Under the pieces are notes generated by a model. It was not told where the DNA came from, did not search any database, and saw only the letters and a program-made list of their open reading frames with translations. Shown here piece after piece: positions 1-12,229 of a stretch of DNA of 64,000 bases (its first letter is position 1; every line of letters begins with the position of its first letter). A program made the translations under genes and the position numbers. The DNA comes from Reticulitermes speratus (Eukaryota; Arthropoda; Insecta; Blattodea; Rhinotermitidae), in the NCBI GenBank assembly GCA_021186555.1, contig JAJKFL010000031.1, positions 19,250,487 through 19,314,486 on the forward strand, read 5' to 3'.

Positions 1-199
1 CGGCTTCAGACATTCCAAACAGTAAATGTGTCAGACAAATGTTTGCCTATCCAGACTTTATTACAGTTTTCATTTAAGCACATTTTCATGGGTATACCCA
101 ACTAAATCATAATATTATACAAAACCTCCCTCCTAACTGAATCACAAGCTTTTGTGTGGCCTACAGGTAGCTAATGTACTGCCCCACTGCATTCACATT

Positions 200-1180
200 T
201 CCTCTCAAGTACTTCACAAACCATTCACAAACAAACACTACATAATCAGTAGTTGATCTGTTACATTCAGTCCATGCTGACAATCCCTAATGCTTTCAAG
301 AGAATTTTGACACAATTTTGTATGTAGCTAATAACAGTGATATGCCTCGACAATTACTACAGTTTTATCACCCTTTTTATGAACAGGTACAATAAATTAC
401 TCCTTCCACTATTCGTTATTTCAAATAGAATAACTATATTTATGGATCTCACCTGGAGCACAGAACACACTGTTCTACCCCCTGCTTGAATCAGTTCTGC
501 TGGAATCTAATCAACATCTTTCAACTTTTCAGTAAGCAATCTCCACCATCAAAGGCACTAGGATTGTGTACCAGTAGCTCAGCTGTGTGTATTTCAGTCT
601 ACCTAACATCTTTAACTCCATGTACATTCAATAACTGACAAAAGTGGTTCTTCCACCTAGTCAAAACACTGTTGTAATCCACAAGCAGATACCCCTTCTC
701 ATCCTTTACCAAGTTAATTCTAGAATAGTAACCCTTCTCAAATTCATTTTTGCCTCATATAAAAGTCCCTAACCTTCTTGTTGTTACTCTCTGTTTCAAG
801 CTCATTACATTTATCTTTCAAACATTCTAGCATTTTTAGTCCTCAAATGTCTACTAGTTTCAGATTATGTATGTTAATTAGGCTTGGATCCTGTAAGCAT
901 TCCAAGTTAGCCTGCTTCCTTTAACCTACAAATTTTGAATATCATTAAACCATGGGTTACACTGTCCATGTTCACAATCACCTAGACTCCCTTTAGCTGA
1001 GATTTTGATGTTCTCTCCAATATTCTCCCAAGACCAACTGATGTTGCTGCTGCCATCTAAGTTCCCTAAAACTGCGAATGTGTTTCACATTTAACCTGAT
1101 ACAGTTCTTTAACTTCCACCACATTCAGCTTCTTGAGAGTATATCTCTTTTATAAAAATTCTGAACTCCTCTGAAAGATC
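200..1180 (-). mobile_element. Decayed non-LTR retrotransposon (LINE), endonuclease-RT linker and early RT
   Basis: Read on the minus strand, short in-frame blocks recur that resemble insect LINE ORF2. They include KKLNVVEVKE, then RWKNHF-like (near 640), QLLNVHGVKDVR, EIHTAELLVHNPSAF and IPAELIQAGG (near 500). They are broken by frameshifts and stops. The same family supplies the C-terminal fragments at 15.1 and 16.2 kb. Dead copy. Confidence 0.7.
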
Positions 1181-1616
1181 ATACATATAGGATACTTGAA
1201 TGCCATATCCTATCGATCACGACGTCATCAACCTGACTGTAAGTCTTCCCATCAGGAGGGGTCAAAACATATTTATGGATGTTTCAATGCGGGAAAATTG
1301 TACTCTTGACAGTCAGATTTTTGGATGTGGCAAAGTTTAGTACTCTATCATCATTATCATTAATATTTCATGTAGACTCTCATTCCCAATTGTTGGTTTA
1401 AAAAATCTTCTCTCCCTGATTTTGTACTGAACTGGATAGATGATGATAATGATTTAATATGTACAAATACTGTATGAATATAACATCCACACTCTTCAAC
1501 TGATTATATGCACAATTTCTTCCTTCAGCCTTCACAGAGCAACAAAAATACAGTAAGTGTGTGATAAAAACTCAAAATCATTACACTTTTATGAAAACCC
1601 TACCGTCTTCACTTAC

Positions 1617-1994
1617 CTGCCCTTTCCGTTTCCATATTGGAGAACACCTGTGGTTATTATCTTCTAAATTCTCACATGTGACTCTGTCAGCAGAAAGGCT
1701 ACTATCACTGCCTGAAGACTGAACACTAGATAAACTCCCATTTTCTCTTGTTTTATTCAGGCCATTGATTCGGAGAGATCTTGTTTCAGTTGATCGGGAT
1801 GAGATGGATGAAGTTCTTTTTGGCACCTCTGGTGGTATTTTCTGACCTTGGCACCATGGTCGCTGAGGAGGGGTTCCTGATTTTGGTGCCCAACTATCTT
1901 GTCTATTCCAAGATGCATTATTTTGATGAAGTGGTGATGTGGCAATGGCTCGGCGCAATGACAAGTCTCGATTCAGAGCACTGTCTTGTCCAAA
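1617..1994 (-). CDS. siz: siz exon, Ser-rich linker before Sec7
   Basis: 378 nt, 126 codons, phase 0 at both ends. The acceptor is CGTTTGTAG and the donor GTAAGT. It begins [20 protein letters not shown] and carries [14 protein letters not shown] and [13 protein letters not shown], conserved linker motifs of IQSEC proteins that lie between the IQ motif and Sec7. It ends KRKGQ. The next exon should lie beyond the left edge of the window. Confidence 0.9.
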
Positions 1995-4900
1995 CTACAA
2001 ACGAATGACAGTTATCACGTGGGTACCAGACATGATTCATCAAACTGACATCTACAGTTCATTTCTTTCATGTTTACATCTTTTGTGTACTTAACATAGA
2101 TATTGAAAACAGCAAACAATTTCTCCATTATAATTCACTCTTACCACTTATTATGTACATAAAGCAAGTCATCTTATCAGCAATGTGACACAGCTTTGTT
2201 GTCCACTTGGATTTCCTTTCTGTCACTGCACACCCATTAAGCTGAGTGTCTGAGCTGCATCAAGCAAGTCTAGTGTATTGTAATGCGGTTTATAGAATGC
2301 ATATATACAAAGCCAGGGAGATATCCCAAACTGAAATAAAGCTAAGAAGCTGTTCTGTAGACAGTGGAGAGGAAGGGGAGACAAATTACATACATCAATG
2401 TAAAAGGTATAGAAGTGTGTAAACTGAGTACTCACAGATACAAATTTTAATTCTCATTTTAATTTTAACAAAAATTCTTCCAAAATGACATACTTTCAAG
2501 CACATACATGGAGTGTGCATGTAAATGCATACACACACAAAAAGGAAGAATAAATTATAAAATGCCAAATACAAATTTCAAATGAAAATTTAATACATGA
2601 AGCCAAGACAACTCTCAGAATTCAAACGAGTTGCTTCCTAAAAACTTCTCTGCGAGTACTCTAGGAAAGCAGAGAGTAGTTGAAATGGAAAAAGTAACTG
2701 CCACTAAGCACCAACAAAAGATAAATGTCAGATACTGATGAGGCAAGACCAGACAAAATTTGGAAGAACTGCAATAAGGCAATTAAATTTGTAACTTTTA
2801 AAGAAATTCCATGAAGTATTTAATCTAACAATGTGTAATGCTGCTAATATGCACAGTGTTGTGTCTCATGACTCAAAGGAATAAAAATATAAAAACAGAA
2901 ACAGATCAGCATGGTTTTCAATTAAATCTGCAGGCCATACAATGTTTTTTAAAGAAAAGTTTTAGAAAAGTCGCATGTCACTTTAGGAACAGACATGTAT
3001 GTTCATTGCATGAACAATCATTACATGCACAAACTGTGATCATAAATTAAGACATTGTATGGTATACTGTTGCAAGAACATTAATACAAATGTCCCTTTG
3101 TTTTGAATATCCTACAATTATTCCAGTACCTTGGAATGTTATAAATTAATTGTACTGTTTGTCTTACTTATTCCGTACCAAACAATCAGAAGCAATAAAG
3201 CACAATGCACTTCAAATAAGATTAACCAAATACAGAGCCCTTTAAAATCAGGCATGCCAAATTTCTTAAACTGCAAATAAAAAGAATAAATCAACAATAA
3301 ATTACACAAGATCTGCGCTCTTCTGGGATATTACATGGCGTCGTGTGGTAATTGTTTACCGACGTTTCGGGACAATGTATTGGTCCCATCTTCAGGGGTC
3401 AAGAGTACGAGTAGGAAAGACAGAAAGCCAGCAACCTATAACGTAGATTCTAAATGGGAAGGTGCACGTGGAGTAGCAATCACTAAGCGTGATGACAGCC
3501 AATAGGGTAGAACCAGGGTGTGGGCTTGTCGCCGAGGAAGCTCTCCAGCTTCCTCCATCCTGTGAAGGACGATCTGGGGCTGAGGACTCCAGGCGTGTAT
3601 AGTATCCTGTGTGAGTGGGGCCAGGTGTACATTGAACAGACTGGTCGATCTATTGAGACCAGGATTAAAGAGCATAACCGGCGCATACGGCTTGGACATC
3701 CAGACAAATTGGCGGTGGCTCAACCATGATCACCTCATTAGATTCCAAGACACCCAAATCTGGCTACATGGACCGACTCATCAGGGAGGCGATCCAGTTG
3801 GTGCTCCACCCAAATAATATGAACAGGGAGGATGGCCTGACTCTAAGCAGGTCACGGAAACCTCTCCTTTGCCTCTTTAGAGAAAGTAAACGCCCCCCCA
3901 TTACTAGTGACTAGCCCACGTCCTTTTGAGGACCACATTCTCCCATTTCCCAGTGTGCCATGCTGCTTTTCCTGTGCTGCATCTGTTTCTATCATTCTCT
4001 TCTTCCCTCTGCTCTAGCTGCTCTCCCCCCACCCCCCCTTCTACTTCTATTCCTCCATTCTGTCTGGTACCTTTTCCTTTCTTTCCTACTTTTTGTATTT
4101 GCCTTTGTTATTTTATGGATTGATTTGTTTTTATATATATTTTATATTCTATATTTTTAACTTGTCTTTACTTTTACATACTTTCATTATTTATTATTAA
4201 TTTTTTTGTTTTTGTTTTGCTTCTTATTTTTATTGTTTGTTTATTTTCATTTATGTTTATACTTTTTTAGTTTTGATTGATTTTTATTTTCCTTTTTTAC
4301 TTTTTCGTTTTTAATTATTTCTTTCTTCTTATTCTTATTCTTATTTTTTAAATTTATTTCCTTTATTATTATTATTATATTTTTATTTTTATTCCTCAAT
4401 TGTTCTACTTCTACTTTTATTATTTTTATTTATTTCATTAGTTATTTATAATTCCCTCTTTTTAATTAATACATTCGTTTATTTGATTTACTTCCCTTCC
4501 ACACATTTTTCTCCCGTTATTCTCGCCCCGCTTCACTGGCAGCGACTTGGCCGCCTGAGATCGATTCTCGCCCAGGTATCCCACTAGCCACTTTACGTGT
4601 CTCACCCCCCCCCTCCACGCTGTTTTGATATTTCCTTCTTCTAATTCATTCATTTTTGTTTTTATTTTTTAGTGTTTGTTTTATTTGTATTTTATTTATT
4701 TAGCTTTATCTTTATATTTTCCTCCCTTACTGTTACACTATTCCACATATGTTTTTTCCAGCTGTCTTCGCTGATTGCATTCTTGGTACCCCTAGCTCCT
4801 TTAGGTTGTCTCTATCCACCCCTCTCTCACCCTGGTTCTACCCTACTGGCTGTCATCACATCTACGTATTACTACCCTGCCGTACTTTCCAGAATCTACG

Positions 4901-5365
4901 CTACATGTTGCTGGCTTTCTTTCCTACTTGGACTCTTGACCCGTGAAGATGGGACCGATACGCTGTCCCGAAACGTCGGTAAACAATTACCACACGACGC
5001 AGCGTAATATCCCAGAAGAGCTCAGATCTCATCAACATCGTGGCAGAAGCCTGAAATCAAGGTTAATAAATTAAATATCCAATTAATTGGTACTGAATAA
5101 TTATCTGGAAGCCCGCAAAAACTAGATGTTTGGAAAAAGTGCACCTAAATATGTGTATGTCCCTAGTGTTCTTATAATGCAATAGAGTCCCTTGAAGACA
5201 ATTTGGGAAAATAAATTAAATAAAACAAGTGAAATACAGAGACCACAGAAAATTTAGTTCAGATGGAATAATTTCATTCCTTTCCACAAGGCTGAGTACT
5301 GCATTTTTATACATAATTTTTTCACGAAGTTTGGTTATTGTTAATTCCAGCCACAGTATTATAGT

Positions 5366-5407
<42 letters not shown>

Positions 5408-8400
5408 CACAACAACAACAAGAACAACCACTGCTGCCGGCACTGCCGCCATTGTCATCAGCGCCGCTGCCGCCACCACCACCAAAAATGCTGCTGGTAC
5501 TATGATGCATTACTTTTACTGCTGTCCTGAGTATTGCAACTGTCAGCTGTCCCAGTGGATCCAGGCTTTCTGTGCAATAAAGCCGTCATGCTTGGTGCAA
5601 CAATAAAGGAAGCCCCTGTTCTACTCTTCCCCCTGCTGCTGCTGCTCACCACCACCACGACCACCTCCAAGATTACTACTATTCTTACTGCCACAGCTAT
5701 TGTTGCTGTTATTATTTTCCATAATATTTCACATCCTCCAAAGACTGCTGCAAGTATTCCTACACTTGCTGGCATCATAACTGTTGCTATTATCAAAATT
5801 ATTGAAAAGTACTGTAATTTCATAATATTATAACAGACCACTTCCATGGGTACCAGTGCTCTTTCGCCAGGGGTAAAGCGGACGAAGCGTGAGGCTAACA
5901 ACTCATCTCAATCTAATGCCGAGATTAAGAATGAGTAGAGATATACCTCCACTCCCCTGTATTTCTTCACGGCATGTATAAAGACAACTTTACCTCTTAA
6001 TGTATAACAATAAAATTCTCCATAACTATGGTAAAATTATGATAAAATAATTTACAAACACATAAAGAGACATACACAATTTAGATCTAAAAGTAAAATG
6101 AAATACTCAGCCAGTAGAAAATGCACAACACTGACAATGCATACAAGCAAAATTTTGAACTTTTAAATCTCCCCCATCTCATATAACCGGGGGTTACTCA
6201 CCTCGCCGCTTTCCGAGAATGCTTCCTGCGGCATGTAGTAGTGTGTTGTGTCCCAGAAGTGTTTTGGGCCATTATAGGAAGGGCATGGTGCCAATGATGT
6301 GGGGTTGTAGTATTCCAACTGGGCATTGACATGACCCATATCACAGCGACTAGACTGACTCCGTGGTAGTGGAAGTGTGTCAACGTGGCGCCGTTCTCGC
6401 ATCGACATGGAGCGTAGTGGCAGTGGGCGGGTTATGACATGAGACTGTGGGGAACAATTTTGCCATAACTCTTGATACAAGCCTGCAAAATTGTTTCTGA
6501 TAACCAGTTCAGTGTCTACATATCGGTCGCAAACCTCATGTGATGTGTGGAGTCTCCGGCTGAGTCGTTTCTCAGCTTTAGCCATTGCAGTGATTGCAGC
6601 AAATTTCTTGAGCAGTGTGTAGCGACGGAATGCCCTCTGGATTGTAAGAGCTGCATTACGAGCCTTCACACCACCATACTTTCGCTCCAGCATCTCAATT
6701 TGTTTTTCTAATAAATCTTGTGAGAGTTCATACCTGCAAAGTATAATAACAGAAAAATATAACTAATTTAAGTGCAAATATCAGTGAAAGGTCACAGATG
6801 AATCACTCTTTCAGTTGTTAGTATGAAATGTGAAATACCAAATTATGCGGTCCTACAGAACAAGTGAAGCTAATGTCCTTACATACAACAGAAATCATGA
6901 CACACACGATATGAAAGTAGGTAAGTCACTGCATATGTCAGTGATGATTTTAGGCTTCCACTACGTTGCAACTGAGGCCCTTGCTCTTCTGAGATGTTGC
7001 ACGGTGCTAGCTGGTAGTTTATATATCAGTGGTTTTGCATTTTGATCCAAAAAATCTGTTACCACATTGGTTCTCAAATTTCTTCCTTTTGCCAACAAAG
7101 ACACTTTACAACAAATGTTCAAGTTAAAATGATCTTAACATAAGCAATGTCTCAAACCTTTTGTTAACTAAAATAACAATCAAAATATGTACTCACGCAG
7201 TTTGGATTCGAGACCTTTTGATTACATCTCCACTGTCTCGTATGGAACCTTTCTTATGGAGGCCTTGTCCCCTGCTGGGCAAATGTGAGTTTCCAAGACT
7301 GCATGGGGGCCGCTCTAATGTTTGGGGATAACTGAAAGGGACAACATAATAATTACTTAAAAATGTCTATTGATAACTCCTCAGCATTTTGGTCTTCTGG
7401 ATAATGACACAGTGCAATCTGGCAGATGCATACCATCATTTTGGAGGCATATACTACCACTACCTTAGAAGGTAAGGTAATTTATATAAAATTTATACAT
7501 CAGGTCAACTTGCAAAATGTGGACACCTGTAATTTCCTTACAATTCAGAAATTCCCAAACTTACGCAAGCATTCTGTTCCACAAACGCTGAAACCTGACT
7601 TTGACATATGTTAGAATTTGACCCACTACTCACTAAAACACACATATAATATAATTTATTTGTATAGTATGCGTTCATCTGTGCGTGCACGCATGTGTGT
7701 GTACTGTTAATCCTCAAACTGTCTATTGAGGTACCAAGTAAGGTGTAATTATATAAAAACCTTAAAAATAACAGTGGGTACAGCAATAAAGTAAATGGAA
7801 AAGAAATCATTGTAAGCAGAGAAGTTAATCCTTAGTTTGTGTGATGCCATCTTTCAGGTCAGACAAGCATTAATTTTTAAAAATCATCCCTGATGATGCA
7901 AGTTTACGTTCTAAACATAACATACTATTTATGCACCTTTCATTTGTTTATATGTGGTTTACGGAAAAGTGTACATAAAGTCAAGTTCATGTAAGTCAGG
8001 TTTTAAGTAATCCTGGAGTCTCCTGTAATTGCTCCTTCTGCATACTGTACAAATACACCCAACACAAACATAAACATATATGGAGCAGAGCATTAACTAT
8101 TTTGATGTTATATCCACAAAGAGGAGACACCCTTCTTTTCTGGGCTAAGGCAGTATTGTTTTCCTACAATTACTACCTCCACCTTGTATAAGCATTTACT
8201 AAGCAATTTTTCCATCATTGTTTACAGTCACAGCTACGCACACAAACTCTTGTTATCTGATTCCAGAAGTTCTTTCAGTAACATTAACTGAACTGACAGA
8301 GTATTCAAAGAGTAAAAGCATTTTTGGGGATGTCAGAAATAAAATTTATTGCTTTAAAAAACTGTGGGCAGCGCAATTTGTAGTACACTGCAGTTCCATA

Positions 8401-9454
8401 ATCCTCGTGTTTTGAGGTCTCTATGTTAAAGTAAACTCCTGTTGTTCCTAAACACCACAGTGTGGAAGTGAGAAGTCAGCTGTGACTGAAGTCCCCATTT
8501 TGTGGGGCATGACACATGTAATATAAAGAATAGTATGAACAGAATAACACCATTACCCTACTCTGGATATGTTTGAAATTTCCATATCTTCGAACAAGTC
8601 ATCTTCAAGCCCTGGGTTCATTTACTATCCATTCTTTGCACAATGTGCAAGAAAGGAAACATAAGTAATGTTGTGTCTGACCATCAGCATGTTGCAACTC
8701 AGAACCACTGAATGAACTTTAAGTATGACATAAACATTATGTCATATCATAACTGTTGTGGCATGAGCAGTAGTGCTACCAAATCAAGTCCAAAAAAAAC
8801 TGGACCCATTACATTCAGCTGGAAGTACATAATTAACTCTTCAGCAGTATACCACAAAGGTTCAACGTCATCAATACAAATCCTGCCGCTGGCCATGATT
8901 CTCATGCAGTTCTATTCACTGTACAATCTAAGAAGCTGTTTTCCTAAGATCAACATAAGGGTCATCAGCTCAAAACCTTCACAGTCTTCCAAGGGACCAT
9001 TTCCCAGGCGTTATCGAACCAAAATGTGTATGCACTACCTCCTGTCCTACATAAAAGATGATTGTCCAACTTATCATACAGAAAAAATATACAGCTTTAA
9101 CTTCAACTCTCCAAACTTCGAAAATCTAAGAGTTACACAGCTGTTGCTTAATTACTGACACACGACAAATTAGTACAGTATTATACCTTTTGCACATAGA
9201 GGTGGAATTGAATGCTTGTGATCTTAAAAGTAACCATTTAAAACTTACTTTACAATTTACACATACAGTAATACTGACAGACTACATATATTACCCTGTG
9301 TAAGAGCCAGTTACAAAATTGACAAAGTGTCACCAGGAAAACTTAGTGAACCTGACAAAGAAGCGCTGTCTGCACTAACCTCTCTCTCAAGGTGACAAGT
9401 TGTCCGTTCATCTGGAGTTCTGTTATGCTCTGACCTTCTGACACCTCACCAGAA
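1617..9454 (-). CDS. siz: IQSEC/schizo Arf guanine-nucleotide exchange factor, partial (exons before Sec7)
   Basis: Four consecutive coding exons, 9380-9454, 7197-7331, 6202-6733 and 1617-1994, all with GT-AG borders and matching phases (2, 2, 0, 0). The joined protein contains [14 protein letters not shown] then [20 protein letters not shown]. This is the block that precedes the IQ motif in the IQSEC family. Next come the IQ motif itself ([18 protein letters not shown]) and a long Ser-rich linker with [14 protein letters not shown] and [13 protein letters not shown]. Known of the family: IQSEC/schizo (loner) activates Arf GTPases through a Sec7-PH module and binds calmodulin through the IQ motif, acting at membranes in neurons and muscle. 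The Sec7 and PH exons are not in the window and should lie left of base 1. A separate exon at 40001-40230 may supply the N-terminus. Extra exons between 1994 and 6202 cannot be excluded. Repeats sit only in the introns. Confidence 0.9.
3351..3400 (-). ncRNA. Hammerhead ribozyme-like core in PLE-1 left (inverted) terminal segment
   Basis: Minus strand: CCCCTGAAGA, U, stem II GGGAC/GUCCC with a 9-nt loop, then GAAAC, GUCG and GUA. The C3-A9 core is CUGAAGA (N7 = A) and H17 would be A. Stem I pairing is not evident, so activity is doubtful. Penelope-like elements are known to carry hammerheads. Confidence 0.55.
3570..3914 (+). pseudogene. PLE GIY-YIG endonuclease fragment, frameshifted
   Basis: Frame 1 reads [20 protein letters not shown], then [20 protein letters not shown], up to about 3725. 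Here the GIY motif is GVYSI, and the usual YIG is YIE, a change of the conserved Gly. A frameshift then moves reading to another frame. The third block, [20 protein letters not shown] then [14 protein letters not shown], runs to 3914. This is the C-terminal GIY-YIG region of a Penelope-like polyprotein; the reverse transcriptase is absent. Not functional. Confidence 0.85.
4939..4986 (+). ncRNA. Hammerhead-like core in PLE-1 right terminal segment, mutated
   Basis: Stem II GGGAC/GUCCC and GAAACGUCGGUA are present, but the first core reads GUGAAGA, so C3 is lost (G). Same position and design as the left copy. Probably inactive. Confidence 0.5.
5368..5480. repeat. Trinucleotide repeat (ACT)n/(ACC)n with GCC-rich flank
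   Basis: A run of ACT then ACC units, continuing as imperfect trinucleotides to about 5480 and again around 5630-5680. It produces long open frames on both strands that are homopolymer artefacts, not genes. Confidence 0.9.
5845..6000 (+). repeat. SINE fragment (body of the GGGGTAAAGCGG family)
   Basis: Shares CTCTTTC, GGGGTAAAGCGG, GAGATTAAGAA, GAGTAGAG and TATACCTC in the same order with the SINE at 53836. The tRNA-like head is missing here. It lies in the siz intron downstream of exon 6202-6733. Confidence 0.6.
6202..6733 (-). CDS. siz: siz exon with IQ motif
   Basis: 532 nt: one base and 177 codons. The acceptor is ATACTTTGCAG and the donor GTGAGT. It starts [20 protein letters not shown], a predicted coiled segment. 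The IQ motif [15 protein letters not shown] follows near 6600-6645; it is the expected calmodulin-binding helix. The rest is basic then Pro/Ser/Tyr-rich linker ending FSESGE. The reading frame runs past the donor to 6163, but the GTGAGT site and family length argue for splicing at 6202. Confidence 0.93.
7197..7331 (-). CDS. siz: siz internal exon, pre-IQ region
   Basis: 135 nt: one base, 44 codons, two bases. The acceptor is CCCTTTCAG and the donor GTGAGT. It encodes [16 protein letters not shown] followed by a basic stretch ending [14 protein letters not shown]. The final GC joins G of the next exon to make Ala before YELSQDL, the order seen in IQSEC proteins. Confidence 0.88.
9380..9454 (-). 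CDS. siz: siz internal exon, pre-IQ region
   Basis: 75 nt: one base, 24 codons, two bases. The acceptor is TCTCTTCTAG and the donor GTTAGT. It encodes [17 protein letters not shown] then QLVTLRE, and its last AG joins T of the next exon to make Ser. No stop in frame. The phase agrees with both neighbours. Low complexity of function: linker sequence, no domain. Confidence 0.75.
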
Positions 9455-10343
9455 CTAGAAGAGAAAGACAAATTGAAGTCTTGCTTTTAGAACCATCCTA
9501 GCCCAAATTGTCATACAACTGTCACACTTATTTATTTTCTACAGAACTGACCAAATACAGTAGATACAAAAGAAAATTACTAGTCAGTGTAAAACAACAT
9601 AACATCCTAATCCAATATTAACATAATATTAAGAAAGTCAATGAGTAAATGCAAAGAGTCAAAACTGAATTCAAAAGTTTTGTTTTCTGGATTTATTTGA
9701 TAGCATTAACTGCAAAAGTTATTTACCATACAATGGGAAATGGTAGGAATATGAATGCTGAGTTTTGTAAAACAACAGAAATGCATTTGATGCAAAATTA
9801 TCTTTTTATTTCCTCCACAACTTTTTCTAAAGCTTTTCCAATCCAAGAATAATTTATTGAAATATCATAAATTTTCATATGTCTTCACATAAAGCATGTT
9901 CTTTTTTGTAACCAAAACTAAATTCCATCAACATACTTTATAAAAAACTTCCAATATAAAATCTTACGAAAATTCCTCCACAGGGAAGTCTAGTTGTGCC
10001 ATGTGGACAGACAGACAGGCAGACATGACCAAGCTAACAGTCACTCTCCCAAGAGTCACTTTTGCTATTGGTTTGCAAATGCGCCTAGAAATGTAGAAAG
10101 GATATCAAAATGTTGTTTCACACAAAATCTTTCAGACTAGTTAAGAGACGATCCTGACTCCGCTTCCCTACAGACAATTTCTTGACAAAATATTTCCACA
10201 GCAAGCATATACATGGTGAATCTGATCACATACTCTCACACACTACAACTACAGACACTTTGCTAATTCAATTTGAACTAGGTGTGCTATACACAAATAT
10301 ATACATGATTTAATGAGGGAAATGAATAGAAGAAGTATGTACA

Positions 10344-10427
10344 TATGTACATACATGCATACGTACATACATACATACATACATACATACATACATACAT
10401 ACAACATACACACACACACACACACAT
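10344..10427. repeat. (ACAT)n then (AC)n microsatellite
   Basis: Tandem ACAT/ATAC units followed by a CA run. It also marks the approximate point where CpG content rises, going right. Confidence 0.95.
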
Positions 10428-10666
10428 ATCTGACAACTACCGGCTGTCACTTCCTGTCGGCTCATTTATGGGATTAACTTGGTCCACTCAATCAACAGCC
10501 AACAAGCACAGCTGGCAGCGAGAAGTGAAAACGAAAGTTGTTAGAAAAATAAAGGTCCTGTATTATTCCACTGTTTCTGATAACAGGCTACAGCACGTAC
10601 CACATAAGGTTGCCATTTCGGCAATTAATTGGTAAATAAGGGACTCACTGCAGTGTTACCAAGTAG

Positions 10667-10861
10667 TAGTCACAGCAGGAGCAGTAGCAGTAGGAGCAGA
10701 AGTAGTAATAGTAGTAGTAAGTAGTTGGTTGTAGTAATAGTATTAGTAGTGGTAGTATTAGTAGTAGTAATAGTATTAGTAGTGGTGGTGGTAGTGGTAG
10801 TAGTATCTTTTTATTATTATTAAATTGTTTACTAACGTGCTGAGTCAACAGCCAAGTGGCC

Positions 10862-10898
<37 letters not shown>

Positions 10899-10960
10899 TA
10901 GTATAGTATAATATATAGTATAATATAGTATATAGTATATAATATAGTTCTTAATTCCTT
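10667..10960. repeat. (TAG)n and (TAA)n microsatellites
   Basis: Imperfect GTA/TAG units from 10667 to 10805, an AATAAT run from 10863, then irregular TATAGTA units to about 10945. Confidence 0.95.
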
Positions 10961-11280
10961 TACACACTGACTCGACAATGCCCTATTACAAAGTCAGCAC
11001 CAGTAACCAACCAACCAAACAAACAAACAAATTAATACAATTCAATTCAGTTCAATTTTGTAAAGTTAGCAACTGGAATAAGCAACTTAGGAACAGCCCA
11101 CAGGGCGTAACACTGCTGGCGTTTTCGTTCTGTTATTGTCCTCACTGTTCGGTTGCTCCTATTATTCGTGAATGCTTCTACTGCAGTCTAAACGCAATCA
11201 TTGTCTCCTTTTATTTTTCGTGCTGGATGACATGTTTAAATCGTCACCTGTTTCTTCAGCCTCTCTGACTGCCCTGTTTC

Positions 11281-11367
11281 TTGTACTTGTCTCCTAAACG
11301 GTGAGGCAGGCATATCACATTTTTTGTACTTCTCGCTTAGACGGCGAGGTACGCCTATCGTATTTAC
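11281..11367. repeat. Degenerate minisatellite, first two units
   Basis: Units of about 40-45 bp with the core TGTACTTGTCTCCTAAACGG then GTGAGG. Two units stand here and three more follow at 11812-11925 after an inserted MITE. The array is not coding. Confidence 0.75.
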
Positions 11368-11803
11368 CAGGTGCGCACCCAGAATCTTTCATTGGGGTGG
11401 AGGGAGGGGGGCTAACCCTGAGGCTACACATAATTTATGTTTTATTTTGAAAATTGTGTTATAAAAATCATGTCCTTAAGTATAACTGTAACATACACTG
11501 TTTGCAACTGCATTTATATGCATACAAATATAACTACATATTCCATGACCGACTCACCTAATTTAAATCACAACTTCTAATCTTCTTGGTTTTTTTTTAA
11601 TTTCATCTAAGACACCCTAAATGTTTCATTTTATTTTTCAAAATTCTAATGTAGGGTCATCAGACGATTTCAGTGGCTGATTTCGGATGAAGGGTAAATC
11701 ACGTATAACGTTTGATATCATCGTGCCTACAAAATCTATGTTTTTTACAATTCGATTTGTGGGGGAGGCAGCTCGGTAGCCCCTCCCCTTGGGTACGTCC
11801 CTG
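11368..11803. mobile_element. hAT-like MITE with 8-bp TSD GTATTTAC
   Basis: The 436-bp element starts CAGGTGCGCACCC and ends GGGTACGTCCCTG, imperfect inverted termini in CAG...CTG form. It is flanked by GTATTTAC at 11360-11367 and 11804-11811. No transposase. The 8-bp duplication and CAG termini fit the hAT superfamily. It splits a tandem array. Confidence 0.8.
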
Positions 11804-11811
11804 GTATTTAC

Positions 11812-11925
11812 TGCACTTGTTTCGTAAACGGGGAAATATGGGTTTTCCTGCACTTATCTCGTAAAAGGCAAGACATAATCTTTCCTGCATTTTTCTCCTA
11901 AATGGCGAGATGTTCACTTTTCCAT
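11812..11925. repeat. Degenerate minisatellite, last three units
   Basis: Three units beginning TGCACTTGTTTCGTAAACGG, TGCACTTATCTCGTAAAAGG and TGCATTTTTCTCCTAAATGG, each about 37 bp. They continue the array that starts at 11281. Confidence 0.75.
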
Positions 11926-12229
11926 TGTTTCTTAGGTCTCAGTTCGTACCTCACAGACAACACTGTCTACATCACACGTCTCAAATATGCGACCCCCAGG
12001 CAACATGTGGCCCGCCAGTTAATACGGTGTAGCCGCCTCCCTTATCTTACTCCACTTATAGAATGTGACCTCGCTCATTGCCTAAGAATTTGTTTCATTT
12101 AAACGTTTTTCGTTTATCGCAAATATGAAACTACACGAAAATTCGTCCAGTGGCAGTCGAGTTCTTCCAAGCGGACAGATGTGACGAGACTAGTATCTCT
12201 AGTCCTTCCTGCATTTGTTCACAATGTTA

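Larger units (their letters stand above)
3305..5064 (+). mobile_element. Penelope-like element PLE-1 with GIY-YIG remnant, inverted terminal segments and 9-bp TSD
   Basis: Flanked by AATAAATTA at 3296-3304 and 5065-5073. The left end (about 3311-3525) is an inverted copy of the right end (about 4826-5030). The right end is followed by a tail (CATCAACATCG, CTGAAATCAA). Both terminal segments hold a hammerhead-like core. The interior from about 3570 reads as a GIY-YIG endonuclease end, as in Athena/Penelope-type retroelements. Between 4100 and 4500 the sequence is T-rich low complexity. It lies in the siz intron between 6202 and 1994. Confidence 0.85.

Noticed and set aside
5216-5606. Open frames on both strands rich in Val, Thr or Ser/Gly
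   Set aside because: They are translations of an ACT/ACC trinucleotide repeat and appear in several frames at once.
7885-7925. Another hammerhead (CCTGATGATGC ... CTAAAC)
   Set aside because: GAAA is replaced by UAAA and stem II does not pair adequately; may be a chance match.
8712-9158. 148-codon open frame (+)
   Set aside because: It lies in a siz intron on the opposite strand, has no recognisable motif and no splice support.
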